Translations under genes and position numbers: made by a program
The notes under the pieces: generated by a model
What the model saw: the letters and a program-made list of their open reading frames with translations, nothing else
Told to the model about the DNA's origin: nothing
Databases searched by the model: none
In this document: piece after piece, positions 44,850 through 56,816 of the stretch
Position numbering within the stretch: position 1 is the first letter of the stretch
How the letters are laid out: every line of letters begins with the position of its first letter
Source of the DNA: Tricholoma matsutake
Lineage: Eukaryota > Basidiomycota > Agaricomycetes > Agaricales > Tricholomataceae
Assembly (NCBI GenBank): GCA_026075535.2
Contig: AP026544.2
Span: 4,526,001 to 4,590,000 of the forward strand
Reading direction: 5' to 3'
DNA length: 64,000 nt

Positions 44850-46450
44850 GTGGAGTTGGAAAGGGTTCCTGATCTGATGCTGGACTCAGATGATGATGAT
44901 GATGAGGAGCCAGAGGAAGTGGAGGAAGGTGATCGGATCTTCTACACTGTGATTCGTCCATCGCATGAGGTGTGTGCTACATTGAACATATCCCAACGCC
45001 TTGCCGAGGCCTTTGCTGCTAAATCCTCTACTAATTCCTTGCTCCCTCATCTCCATGAGTTTGGAGACGTGTTCTCCAAGGAATTGTTCGACTCTCTCCC
45101 TGCATGCAAGCCATGGGATCATGCAATTGAACTCACCCCTGGTGCAACCCCTTCATCCTGCAAGGTCTATCCTCTCTCTCCTGAAGAACAATGACAGCTT
45201 GACCAGTTCATCGATGAACACCTGGCCTCTGGACATATTTGACCATTGAAGTCACCCATGGCCTCTCCCTTTTTCTTTGTCAAGAAGAAGGATGGCTCAC
45301 TTCGACTGGTTCAAGACTACAGAAGGCTCAACAACATCACGGTCAAAAATTGCTACCCATTACCTCTCATCTCTGAACACGTGAACCAGCTCCATGGAGC
45401 CCAATACTTCACCAAGCTCGACGTCCATTGGGGCTACAATAATGTGAGGATAAAGGAGGGAGATGAGTGGAAGGCAGCCTTTCATACCAACTGTGGTCTT
45501 TTTGAACTGCTTGTCATGTTCTGTGGCCTTACTAATAGTCCTGCCACCTTTCAGACCATGATGAACAACATTTTCCATGACCTCATCCTCAAAGGCGTTG
45601 TCTGCATCTATCTCGACGACATCCTCATCTTCACTCGGATGGTTGAAGAGCACCGTTGCATCACGTGCCTCATCCTAGAATGGCTTCGACAGTACAAACT
45701 CTACCTTCATCAGGACAAGTGCGAGTTTGAGAAGACCAAGATTGAGTACCTTGGCCTGATTATCTTGGAGGGTCAGGTGGAGATGGATCCTATCAAGGTG
45801 AATGGGGTCACGGCTTGGCCGATGCCCACGAACAAGAAAGAGGTGCAGTCTTTCCTGGGCTTCATCAATTTCTATCAGCATTTTATCAAGGATTTCTCAC
45901 ATTGTGCACAACCACTGTTCGACTTGACAGGAAAGGAGGCATGGAGGTGGGATAATGCACAACAGGAGGTGTTTGAAAGGCTTAAGGAGATGGTCACTTC
46001 CACTCCCATCCTTACCTTTGCTGACAATTCGCATCCTTTTTGTGTAGAAGCCAACAGTTCTGACTTTGCGACAGGCGCCATGTTGTCTCAGCAGTCTCCG
46101 GAGGACCAGAAGTGGCATTCTGTTGCATTCTACTCCAAAAGCTTTAGTGCTGTAGAGCGAAAGTATGAGATCCATGACAAGGAGATGTTGGCAATAATGT
46201 GTGTGCTTGAGGAGTGGCAACACTTCCTCGAGGGTGCCCAACACAAGGTGGAAATTTAGACGGATCACAAGAATCTCGAGTACTTTATGATGGCCAAGAA
46301 ATTGAACCGTTGTCAAGCTCATTGGTCCCTGTATCTATCCAGATTTGACTTCTCCTTGCACCACTGTCCGGGTTGCAGCATGGGGAAGACTGATGCCCTC
46401 TCCTGACATGCAGACCATGGGGACAGCAGTGATGACAACCAAAACATTGT
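44850..46450 (+). pseudogene. Gypsy-2 reverse transcriptase and RNase H (inactive)
   Basis: RT motifs are PFFFVKKKDGSLRLVQDYRRLN, FTKLDVHWGYNNVRI, FGL-like FCGLTNSPATFQ and an intact catalytic IYLDDILIF (about 45605-45635). The connection and RNase H follow: SFLGFINFYQHFIKDF and PFCVEANSSDFATGAML. Here the first catalytic Asp of RNase H (usually TDAS or ADAS) is Asn; GCC-AAC for GCC-GAC is a CpG transition. Stops at 45192, 45240, 46257 and 46404. Confidence 0.85.
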
Positions 46451-48033
46451 GTTGTTGCAGCCAGACCTGTTCACCATTTGGGCACTGGAAGGCATCGCAC
46501 CCCAGGGTGAGGAGCGGGACATCCTACATGACATTCATCACGCAAACCGTAGCGGTTTACATGAGGATGTTGTTACCCGAGCTGTTAAAGAACTGAGGAA
46601 GGGATCCACCCTTTCCTTGCGTGTGGCAGAGTGGGCTGTGAAAAAGAGGACTTGTTGTATTTCAGGGATTGCATCTACGTCCCCAATGACCCAGACCTTC
46701 ACCGGTGCATCATATCCCAACACCATGACTCACAGATTGCTGGTCATCCTGGATGCTGGAAGACCTTGGAGCTCACCTCACGGAATTATTGGTGGCCACA
46801 AATGTCACAGCTCATTGGTCAGTATTGTCACACTTGTGACCTTTGCTTATGCACCAAGGTTCCTTGTTGCAAACCCATTGGTGAGCTACACCCTCTTCCT
46901 GTTCCAGAGAGTCATTGGGATGTTGTCAGCGTTGACTTTGTGGTGGAGTTGCCAGAGTTGAACGGGTTTGATGCGGTGATGTGCACAGTTGATTCAGTGG
47001 GAAAATGCACTCCACTCACACCACTGTCAGTGCCCTGGGTGCCACCTGACTCTACCTCCACCATGTGTGGAAATTACATGGACTTCCTGGTGCTTTCCTC
47101 TCTGATTGTGGCCCTCAGTTCATGGCAGAGTTCACTCGCGAGCTGTACCGACTCCTGGGGATCAAACTCCTTGCTTCGACCACTTATCACCCACAAACTG
47201 ATGGCCAGACTGAGCGAGTCAACCAGGAACTGGAGCAGTACATCCGCATCTTTGTCAATGAATGCCAGGACGATTGGGATGATCTTCTCCCCTTGGCCGA
47301 GTTCGGATACAACAACCATGTCCATGCTTCCACTCAACAGACCCCTTTCCTCTTAGACACTGGACAACATTTATGCATGGGATTTGAACCTCGCCAAACT
47401 CCCTCACACATCGAGATGGTGAATGAGTTCACAGAATGCATGCGGGATAGCTTGGAGGAGGCAAAGGCAGCCTTAGCAAAGGTGAAGGATGACATGGCAT
47501 GCTTTTACAACCAATGCCATTCTCCGACCCCTCAGTACAAGGTTGGTGATTGAGTTTATCTTGACTCCAGTGACATCTCCACTATGCATCCATCCAAGAA
47601 ACTCACTCATCGCTTCCTGGGACCTTTCCCCATTGTCAAGTGTGTTGGAATGCATGCCTATCGTCTACACCTCCCAGCCTCCATGTCCAGACTCTACCCA
47701 GTCTTCCATGTCGTCAAACTCCTTCCAGCTCCCCCAGATCCATTCCTGGGATGCCATTCACACCCATCACCACCGCCTACAGTGATCGAGGGAGAACCCC
47801 AATATGAAGTCGAGTCAATCTTGGACAGCTGTTTGCGTCGAGGAAAACTCCAGTATTTTGTGCATTGGAAGGGTTATGGGTATGAGGAGAACTCATGGGT
47901 CAAAGAGTCTGATGTGAATGCCCCTCGGTTAGTCAAGGAATTCCACCGATGGCACACTGCTGCACTGCATTGCATTCAAGTCATGGACTTTGGTTGTATG
48001 CAATTTCGAATTCATCGGGGCAATGCATCTTAG
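46451..48033 (+). pseudogene. Gypsy-2 integrase with C-terminal chromodomain
   Basis: The zinc-binding domain spans HDSQIAGHPG ... CHTCDLC (about 46720-46850). The catalytic core has VSVDFVVELPE, LSDCGPQFMAEF and TDGQTERVNQELEQY, so D, D and E are present. Frame changes are needed near 46640 and 47040, and a TGA lies at 47551. The C-terminus has a chromodomain, YEVESILDSCLRRG then LQYFVHWKGYGYEENSWV (about 47800-47910), which in chromoviruses directs integration to heterochromatin marks. Confidence 0.85.
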
Positions 48034-48043
48034 AGAGGGGTGA

Positions 48044-48472
48044 TGTAAGGGGACTAGGGGGGTGCCCTGTGTGTTTCTCCTATTTTTTACGTTTGTTCTA
48101 TATCTTTCCTCACTTCATTTCCTTCTATTCTTCATTTTCTATGATTTTTCCAGATTTTATTACTAATTTTCCCTTTCTATCATGTTTGTGCATGTTGACA
48201 GTTTTATATTTAGAGGCAGAGCACCCCTTCCGACATCTACCCCTTGGTATGATGTCGAAATTCAGTGGCCTTGATCTGCCTGTCTCCACCTTTTCTATTT
48301 TTAGGTTATTATTTGATTTTTGTTGTCTTCACATATACTGGGCATCGTCAAAGGGATCCTTAGAGTTTTCTCTTTGGATTTCCCTTTGCTAGGTGCATCC
48401 CCAATCCCTGTACTATGTAGTATAATTTTAACTTCAGATTTCCCTTTGCTAGAGGCTGAGGTTGCCCTTATA
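48044..48472 (+). repeat. Gypsy-2 3' LTR
   Basis: 429 bp, matching the 5' LTR. It is followed directly by the truncated CxC5/CxC6 gene. Confidence 0.88.
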
Positions 48473-50124
48473 CTCACTGGGCAATGTCCAGGATGCAAAA
48501 CTTTGTATTCTGCAGATCATGAGCATGTTACAGAACCAGGAGACAAACATACCAAAGTATACCTGAATAATGCTGAATACCTCAAGGTTGGACAAAGTTT
48601 ATGGGTTGATCAAGTTTTTGCAGGAGGAGTTGTAAATGGAGTGTATAGCTTTCATGCATCAGCTGCAGCATATACTGAGTATTGGAACAACAGCTTTAGT
48701 GGTTATTCTCAGATTCCTATCAAAGTATCTTGCCGTCAAATTTGGCAAGTGTTTGTTCAAGAAACAATTCGTTCAATTGCAGCCTCATCAAATATCAATA
48801 TGGAACTTCAGGATCCCTTAGCAATTGATGATGTTATGAAAGAAGCATTTGAACTGCTGGGTGAAAATGGAATTATATGTCCAGCTGATCAGCATGCATG
48901 TGCAGAATGCACCCAGGCATATAGGCACACATCAGATATAATGCCCAATGTTGATCCTGCAGCAGTTGTTGGAGTGTATGAAAATAGCAGAGTACCTGGA
49001 CTTGTTGAAGGAGCTGACTTAACAAATCCTGGCTTACCTAATCAGCCATGTGCACAAATCTCATTTAATGATGACATGGATATTGATGATGCATCTGTCA
49101 ATATGGTTGTTGTTGATGGCATTGTGATGGGCACAACTGTATGTAAATATACTTCATAATATGTATATCTAACTGAATTTTATTTTAGCATTGTGCATAT
49201 GACAATTGCACCTCAGAACTAGCAAATCATCATGGTGGTTCATTCTGTGCAATCCATGAGCAACAATATGAACTATGCCATATGCATAACTGTGATAATC
49301 AGAAAGTGGGAAACACAAAGGCTTGTGCACAGCACCAAAGAGAATGGGATAAACATGTTCAGAATCATTCTCAGCAAAGCTTTAATGGTGCTAGAAGAAT
49401 GTTACGGAGACCTGCAGAAATTTTGCCTTGGAATCCAGCACCTGGAAGTTATTCACAGCCTCATGATGAGCTGGCTCCAGAGCCAGAAAGAGGTCATTAT
49501 TTTACTCCTTCTCAAACTTACTGCATTGAAACAATATGTGCTCCATGTGGTACTGTAATTGCATGGGGAAAGTTTGCAAAGTCCGAGTCTCCAACAAATA
49601 TTCTGGAGTTTCTAGAAAGTGTATATCCAACTGAGGAATCATGTCCAGATTATATCTGCATTGACAAAGCTTGTCTTGTACTCTGTACTGCTGTCGCAAA
49701 TGGAAGTTGGGATAGAATTTGGAAAAAGACTACTTGCTTTATTGTTGATTCCTACCATTACACTAATCATCGTACAACTGATGAGCTATGTCAAAAATGG
49801 TGTAATCCTGCTCCTCAAGATGGATCTGCACCCAACCTTGTTATTGTAGCACAAGATGATGCTGGAACATCATATTATAAAAGGGCTTTCAATACACAGG
49901 TACAATATTGTGTTTTATTTGATATCTATAATAATTAATATGTGAAATAGGCTTGTGAGCAACTCAATGCATGGCTTGGTGGATTTGACTCAATATTGAA
50001 GAGAATGACTCTGGGTAATTTCAACTGGTTTTTGCATTCCATGTTATTCTATCATGCTCGGTATGTTTTAGAAAAGCAGGAACAGAAGGACATAAATGAA
50101 GAGAAGGATGATGATGATGATTAG
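48473..50124 (+). CDS. CxC5/CxC6 cysteine-cluster, KDZ-type transposase-like gene, N-terminally cut
   Basis: Three exons (48473-49138, 49189-49899, 49951-50124) read open without stops. Exon 1 starts mid-protein with a CxC5-like cluster (GQCPGCKTLYSADHE, then YLKVGQSLWVDQVFAGGVVN). Exon 2 opens with a CxC6-like cluster (CAYDNCTSE ... CAIHEQQYELCHMHNC). It is followed by a transposase-like core with candidate acidic residues in YICIDKAC and FIVDSYHYTNHRTTDEL. Exon 3 has ACEQLNAWLGGFDSILKRMT and an acidic tail. These clusters are known from KDZ-associated proteins of basidiomycetes. The 5' part is missing at the Gypsy-2 LTR edge, and I did not find it on the other side. Confidence 0.75.
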
Positions 50125-50596
50125 TATGTAAATAGTTAGGTTTCATTAAGTACTCTGCTTCAGATTCTCCCTCAACATACTCTAATATGATCCCAGATGT
50201 CTTGCATAAATCTGCCTAATTTATCTTGTCAAAGTCATTTTCAAACTTGAGTTAATCATTCAGAGTGTGTGTATAATACTAATGAGAAAAATATAGAAAG
50301 GATATCTTGATGGTGCCATATTTCACACAATGATAGTATATGCCATCACTATTATGGTAGGTCACATGACTATGCAAAGGTGATTTCTAAACTCAGCTCA
50401 GAAATCCGGTCAGAATGGTATATAACATCACTACACAGGGGAGATTTTCAAACTCAGCTGAAGAATCCGGTCAGAATGGTATATAACATCACTAACATCA
50501 CTACTATAAAAAGTCTGAGCAAAGTCCTAGGAAGTCCTAGTGTCCGAGCGGAGTCCGCTCGGACTCAGGGGGGGGGAGTGTAAAGTACTGCTTGTC
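50125..50596. other. Spacer with tandem duplication and palindrome
   Basis: No gene is seen. It contains a two-copy tandem repeat (50381-50500, unit about 62 bp, each with CCGGTCAGAATGGTATATAA) and a perfect 11-bp inverted repeat (50542-50564). A G-run follows at 50568-50577. Confidence 0.45.
50542..50564. repeat. Perfect palindrome, 11-bp arms, 1-bp centre
   Basis: GTCCGAGCGGA and its exact reverse complement TCCGCTCGGAC, separated by one G. Confidence 0.8.
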
Positions 50597-51046
50597 AGGG
50601 ATGCTAAATAAATGAGATATACATGGTACACATGGTTTGCTGTGTTATTACCATGTCTAGAATGGTATCCAGGTGTGCCCAACATTTTTATTGCACAAGT
50701 TATAAGCAATGTAATCAAAGTCATTCTGATCACAACAAAATACTTGTGCAAAAATGATTTTGGTCATATCTTGACCAATTCTCAACCATTTTTGATGATC
50801 CAGGGACAGAAATTGATGGAAATATGTGTGGGAAGGTGGTCCAAGATGGGTTCCCACAAAAGACCGGTTGCAACTGATTTAAACTGGTTTTTCATCGGTC
50901 CTATGATATTTTTGAAAACTGGGCAACTGGCAACCAGACCAAAAAAGACCAGTCCATAAATAGACCACTGGTCCGGTCCTAATTGGTCCAGTCCAGTCCA
51001 GTTTCAGTCTTTTTTTTGGTCCCATGGACTGGACCTGCAAACACTA
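50597..51046 (-). mobile_element. Non-autonomous hAT-like element, copy A (truncated, inverted)
   Basis: Matches the first half of copies B-D in reverse orientation: the terminal end reads CACTA at 51042-51046, with GACTGGTCTTTTTTGG-like blocks (reverse complement) inside. The inner end breaks off near 50597. Confidence 0.65.
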
Positions 51047-51127
51047 GTGGTGTTTGGCCAGAAACACAATGTCCACTCCTTAGCAAGCCAAAATGTATTA
51101 GGATAAGCTATACAATATCTTTTCTTA

Positions 51128-51345
51128 ATTGAAGCTACCTGTGCACTGAGTTGAGAGTAAAGCTGTGCACTGTGCATTGAGAGTTGTGTCTGGGCTGGTT
51201 GACAGCACTGGCGGGCAGTGATTGGCCACTGGGCCAAAAACACATCCACAATTGAAGCTATCTGCGCACTGTGCATTGAGAGTTGCATCTGGGCTGGGTG
51301 ACACCACTGGTGGGCATTGGCCCAGGGGCCAAAAACATGTCAAAA
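51128..51345. repeat. Two-copy tandem repeat (about 115 bp)
   Basis: Both copies begin AATTGAAGCTAYCTG and contain GTGCATTGAGAGTTG and TCTGGGCTGG; they end near GGCCAAAAACA. Confidence 0.65.
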
Positions 51346-51504
51346 TTGTTATGAAAAATGTAAAGTTCAATGTAACTATTGCTTTGCCTTCCCCTTTCTT
51401 TCTGTCTGTCTCCCACATGTTCCAGTCACCTGTGCCATCCCTTTCTTGCTGCTCTTTGATCCTTTTGTGAATGATTTGGATCTTTTTCACTTTCCCACCA
51501 CTGT

Positions 51505-53396
51505 TAGGGATGCCGAAGTTCGGTTCAGTTTGGTTCTTTGAGAATTTTGCTGAACCTAGAACCAGACTTCAGGTTCGGTCCAGGCAATCTGCTGAACCCC
51601 GAACTGGACCATTGGTTCAGGTTCAGAAAGGGTTTGAACAGAGAACCAAACTTTTTTGTGCACAAAAAATCTGTAACATGGTTCATAAGACTTTGAAAAA
51701 GTAAAACATGTATATTATGAGTGACATAAATACAGGAAACTAGATTGAAGTACAGTTCAAATACAAGATGCTCATTCCAGGATCGTGGTGTTGTGTTACA
51801 GGGATACTGTGGCACGAAGGGATCAGGAGGGCTACCCATCATGTCCCGCTGTTTTGTTCTCAGAGCCATCTGAGTCATTGTCATTTAATCCGGGTCGTTC
51901 TCCTTGCCACCTGGGGGGTTCCATTGGTCTTCCTGCTCTCATTTCAGTTGTGCTGCCTAGCCCGTCATGTGTCATTGTTGTTGTCGGTTGTGGCCACCTC
52001 AGTGTCGTTTCGTCTTTGTGGTCCCAGTTTCTTGTCATCCTCCAAGTCCCGGTTATCCTCGTCCCTGCTGTCATCCCCGATCATTTCAATTTTCACAGTA
52101 CCCCCTTCGCTGGAACTCCTCCACTCTTTGACACCTGCTGATCTCATTGGTTGTGCTCATCTGTCAGTCAGTGTAGTCCCTGTCCTTTCCCCACATTTGT
52201 GGTCTTTGTTTAGTGCATGGCTGTACGATGACAGCCCAGTTTGACATCACTCAGGTTGATCCACTGTGCACTGAGTTTCCGACCAAAATCTTGGGAATGT
52301 GGAAGAGGTTGAAGAGGCTCGAGGTTGTCTTGCACTCTGATCATTACTAGCAGTAACATGGGAAACTCTTTTCTCCAGAGTTTTCGGATGTCACAACAAC
52401 TAAAAAAGGTTCAGTTCGAACCAGGTTCCACCTTGCCCAAACCCAGAACCAGACTTGTGGTCCTGTTCTGCACAACCGTCGAACCTTGGACCGAACTTTG
52501 GTCCGGTTCTGAAAAGTTCAGGTTCGAACTTTGGTTCAGAACCGGACTGCGTAGTGTTTAAAGGTCCGGTCCTACAAACTGGAAAAAGACCGAAACCGGA
52601 CTGAACTGAACCGAAGTCCGGTTTGTCAGGTGGCTATTTATAGGACCGGTCTTTTGCAGTCCAGTTGCCAGTCTTTTGCTTTGAAAAATATCATTGAACC
52701 GATGAAAACTGATCCGAACCGGTTTCAACTGGTTTATAGGTCACGTGCACTATACCCGCTAATTCCCACACATAATGGCTTCAATTCCGCTCCCTGGACC
52801 ATCAAAAACAGTTGAGAACTGAGAGAGATATGACAAAATACATTTTGATGTGAGTATTTTGATGTCATTTGAGCAGCTGTGACTGTACTGTTTATACCTT
52901 GTGCTACAAAAATGTTGGGCACAATTGGACATTATCCAAGGCAAAGGAATAACATACATAAACATCTATACCATGTGTATTTGATTCATTTAACAGCCCT
53001 AACAAGTTGTAACTACAAACTACAAACTACAACATGGAATACAATGTACTTTTGTTTTGGTCATATCTCTGTCAGATCTTGATAAAATCTCTTAAAAGTT
53101 GGACCAGCCACTGGGGAATTACAATATCCAACTGCTTGTGTAATGGTGAGATGGTCCGGTTAATAGTTGGTGAGAAATATATGGGTTATATTGGTACAAC
53201 AAATTTTACAACAAAAAGTCGGTTCGAACTGGTTTTTTTTGGTCCATGGACTGATATGGACCAGTCCTATGCAGTCCGGTTGCAGTTCAGCAATATCTGG
53301 GTCAGTCTTGGACCGGTTGCAGTTGCGGTTGCCCCATTTAGACATAAAAAACCGGACTTAACTGGACCTGTAAATGCTAGGACTGCGGCATCCCTA
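51505..53396. mobile_element. Non-autonomous hAT-like element 2, containing nested copy B
   Basis: Terminal inverted repeats TAGGGATGCCG (left) and CGGCATCCCTA (right). It is flanked by a perfect 8-bp duplication ACCACTGT at 51497-51504 and 53397-53404. The interior is rich in GGTTC/GAACC motifs and carries no transposase frame that I recognise. Copy B of the other family is inserted near its right end. The element itself interrupts the minus-strand accessory gene of the KDZ transposon. Confidence 0.8.
52552..53379 (+). mobile_element. Non-autonomous hAT-like element, copy B (828 bp)
   Basis: It starts TAGTGTTTAAAGGTCCGGTC and ends TGTAAATGCTA. An 8-bp duplication GGACTGCG is perfect on both sides (52544-52551, 53380-53387). 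It is non-coding. Confidence 0.85.
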
Positions 53397-53404
53397 ACCA
53401 CTGT

Positions 53405-55762
53405 GACATCCTGGAGTTCACCTTCAGAATGAGATGCCTTGTCCATACCAGACTGGCTGGTTCTAGACTTTGACTTTGACCATGTCTTCATCCAGTAAGT
53501 CTGGTAATCTGGTTCAGGACCACTTAAAATGTTCTGATCATCTGAACCATGTTGTGCCAGGCACTTGAGAGCTGGCTTAGGAGGAACAGGTGGACCCATT
53601 GCAGTCATTTGCCTACCCAATGCTTGCTCCCAGGCTGGTACATCTGTATTCAAAGTCATTCCCCTCTCATATGCATTCATCAACATGGCATATTGGGGGT
53701 CTGCTGCATGATGGAGTGTGGAACTCCCGGGGGCTGGTGCCAATGTCATGGGAATAACAGTAGGCATCATAGTGTCATGGCTTGTAGGGTGTGCCAACTG
53801 TGGGGCAGTGTCTATGTCCATTGCAGAAGCATCCACCAGGGGGTGGACAGCTGTCTCCAGTTTCACCACCAGCTGATTGTGGCTTACCTGAGTGAATTGC
53901 TGCCAGATGTGTAATTGAGGACCTGTCATTATGCTCTTGTAGCATTGGATTAATATCAGGGTTCCATGTATTTTCAATGGCATGGAGACCCTCTGTTATC
54001 AGTGCCTTGTGTGGCTTAAGAGGCCAGGGCTGGGGCCATGGTCCATCTGCAGCTGCTGATGACTCCCTCATACTAGTAAGGTGGCTTTTCATTTGTGAAT
54101 GGGCTGGGTGTGGTTTCCACTTTGATGACTTTTGGTGTTGCTGTGGTTGTAGGGGTGGTGAAAGCCCTTCATCAAGATCACTGGCACTGAGATCTGATAA
54201 TTCATCCTGTCTAACCATGGCCCAGAGCTCATTACCCTCCCTAGTGTCCAACACATTTTTGAATGCAAAAGCAACAGCCTTGCCTTTCTGCTGTCTTGGT
54301 AACCAGTGTCAAAATAGAGCCTCATCTCTGCTTTATGCATCTTAGAAGGATCCTGGAGTCACACATAGCACTCCTCTGCATCTTCCTCATCTGACAGGTT
54401 AAATGCCAAAGGTGTGCTTGGTGCCTGGGAGGTCACCTGGTTAGTGGCACCATGCCGGCACTTCTCACATGGCATATATGTTTCTTCATCAATGAAGTCA
54501 CTTTGCCAGTTGTAGATTTCCAGCCATGCCTGATTGCCAGGCCACTGCAATATCTAAATTACCATTTAGTGGCTGACAGAACAACCATTTCTGTGAACTT
54601 ACTGTACATTCCACTGACATATGCACAAAGGGCCTGCTTCTGGAAGTCAAGGTAATGTTTCTTATCACCTTCCGGTCTCAAACATGTCTCTGGTAGCAAT
54701 GGGTTGCCTTTTGGCCTGACCTCCAAACATTTCTTGCCCTTGGCCCTTGGCAGTGGCACTGACTGGACTAACTTCATGAATCCCTTCATGACCAGAGAGG
54801 TGTTCCTCTACATAAGCATGCCAGGTCTCTTCTAGGGGCTCACTAGCCCAGCCCCGATGGACTTTAGTGAACTGTGGCTTATCCTTTCCAAGAGTATCAT
54901 TTGAATCAAAGCTGTTATTCATCAGCTGGGCCATGATATGGAAAATGCAAACTCACAAGCTCCATCTTTTGCTACTGGCTGGGTTGACCCATGCACCAAG
55001 GGCTACCATTCTCACCCCCAGCTCCACATACATAGATTGAGCAAACTCATTAAACCATTTGGCTGCATACTTCTCAGCATCCCTGTAAGCCAATTAATGT
55101 CAAAGTCATACATCAATGCTTGTACATACTTTTGTTGTTTTTCCATTGGTGGGCCAAGATTTGTCCATTTTCTTTGCAACTTTGCTATAGCTGCATCCCC
55201 ACTCCGGTCCTTCTGGATCTCAGCATTGAGCTCCTTATATACTCTGGAATGGAGACCCAAATACTCCTTGGAACCCCAAAGAATATCTGGTTCTCATTCC
55301 CAGATATGCTTGTCAATCTTGGTGCCGTGCAACTTAACAATCACCTGCAATCATGAAGGCATGGCACCAGTACATACCTTGCGCTGTTTGCAAGAGTTGG
55401 TTTGGTACCACTCCCTCACTTGCTACATAGACATTATCATTATGGTGAAGGTCATGCATAATATCTTTGGACTTATTAGGTGGTTGCCCCAAATTTTACA
55501 AGTCCTTCAATGCTCTGGCCAATACAAGGGCTTGTGTTTTTGATTGTTTGGCAACTTTCCAGTCTTCAAGCCATTCAAGTAAAACTTTCTTTTCCTCTGC
55601 TGACCACACAGGGGTAAGAGGGTCAAACTGCACCATTGCTTCCCCTTCATCACCCTCATCATCAATAGACATAGTGCTGCCTCCTTTATCACTGCATTCA
55701 TCATTGCTTGATTCATCTTCACTGGTTGTGCTCTGGTCATCATCATCACTGTGATCAGACAT
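53405..55762 (-). pseudogene. KDZ-linked accessory gene with SANT-like N-terminus (interrupted)
   Basis: The minus strand encodes a multi-exon protein beginning MSDHSDDDDQSTTSEDES, an acidic Ser-rich head. A Trp-containing helical segment DPLTPVWSAEEKKVLLEWLE follows, recalling SANT/Myb-like DNA-binding domains. Later blocks include VYKELNAEIQKDRSGDAAIA with LQRKWTNLGPPMEK, WLEIYNWQSDFIDEETYMPC and PVPPKPALKCLAQHG. The gene is broken at about 53405 by the TAGGGATGCCG element, beyond which coding-like sequence seems to continue near 51380-51496. Stops occur (for example near 54359). It is divergent from the KDZ transposase gene. Function unknown; a role in transposition is inferred from position only. 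Confidence 0.5.
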
Positions 55763-56816
55763 TTGGCAGAACAGGATGGAGTAAGGGAGGGCAAAATAGA
55801 ATGTGTCCTGCCAGGAGGATCATCAGTTGATAAACTACATATGTGAAATTTATTAATCTGACCCTGAATAAGGAAAAAACCTACTTCCAACTGGCCACCA
55901 CCATGGTTATATTAAATCCCTGGTTATCCTGGATGGCATGGCAGGGACATCACTCACAGCATTGCCCCATTATTGGGCAATGTGGTGCCTCCCAACTACC
56001 ACATGGTAATGGCATATGTGTGCCAATTGCGCTCCAATTTAACTTATATTTTGAGGTCTTGTATCATCCCATCTCATTCTCACCATGGCCAAGATGCACA
56101 CATGCACAGTTACCACTGTCATAAGAGTGACTTTTTAAACTGTTCAAGGTCCATGCACTAAGGCCTATGAGGTCTGCCAGAATGAAGTTTGCTGGACCCC
56201 GACCACTTCACCAAAATGCAAGAAAGCAAAGACAACATCAAAACCCCCCCAGAATCCTGATACAACATTCACTGATCAAGATGACCCTTTCCAATATGCA
56301 CCCATAGAATTTCTTATTGATGACTTAGATCAGTGACCAACAAAGGTGTCTGCATACAATAACCTGTTCGGTGGCCTGAACTAATCTCATTTCAGACACA
56401 GCAAGACTACATTGAGGAATGGTTGCCAAAGCAGCCACATTATATTCAAACCATCTTGTCCAATGAGGTTCCAACATCACTGACATGTGCCAGTTGCAGC
56501 TCAGCACTGGGGATATGGCAATGTCATGACTGCGGGGGTTGTCCTCTCCAATGCACAGTATGCTGTCAAGAGGCCCATCAGTCAAATCCATTCCATCGAC
56601 TTGACCATTGGACTGGTGGATATTTTGAACCAGCATGGTTATCTCAAGTCAGTGTCATACTTCATATTGGTCATGTGGGACATCCATGCCCAAGTTACAT
56701 GAGCCCTTCAGCAACCAATGTGGATGAACTGGGTACTGAGTATGAGGATGATGTTGACAATGAAACAGAAGGGGATAGAGAATCCAACACCGTGAAGAAC
56801 TACCAAAAGATGGTAG

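Larger units (their letters stand above)
42444..48472 (+). mobile_element. Gypsy-2 chromodomain LTR retrotransposon (decayed)
   Basis: Both LTRs are present and highly similar (42444-42869 and 48044-48472), starting TGTAAGGGGACTAGGGGG. The internal order is gag, protease, reverse transcriptase, RNase H, integrase and chromodomain, which places it with the chromoviruses. Many TGA stops and at least two frameshifts make it dead. A purine tract (AGAGAGGGG) precedes the 3' LTR. No target duplication was recognised next to the LTRs (TTTTC on the left, CTCAC on the right). Confidence 0.9.

Noticed and set aside
31545..47553. In-frame TGA codons as selenocysteine or a changed genetic code
   Set aside because: Host genes here use TGA as a normal stop, and the transposon TGAs occur mostly where CGA is expected, so CpG decay explains them.
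55843..56161. KDZ gene start in the open frames before 56160
   Set aside because: The frames lack any KDZ motif; the first supported coding segments are the acidic exon ending near 56335 and the CxC2 exon.
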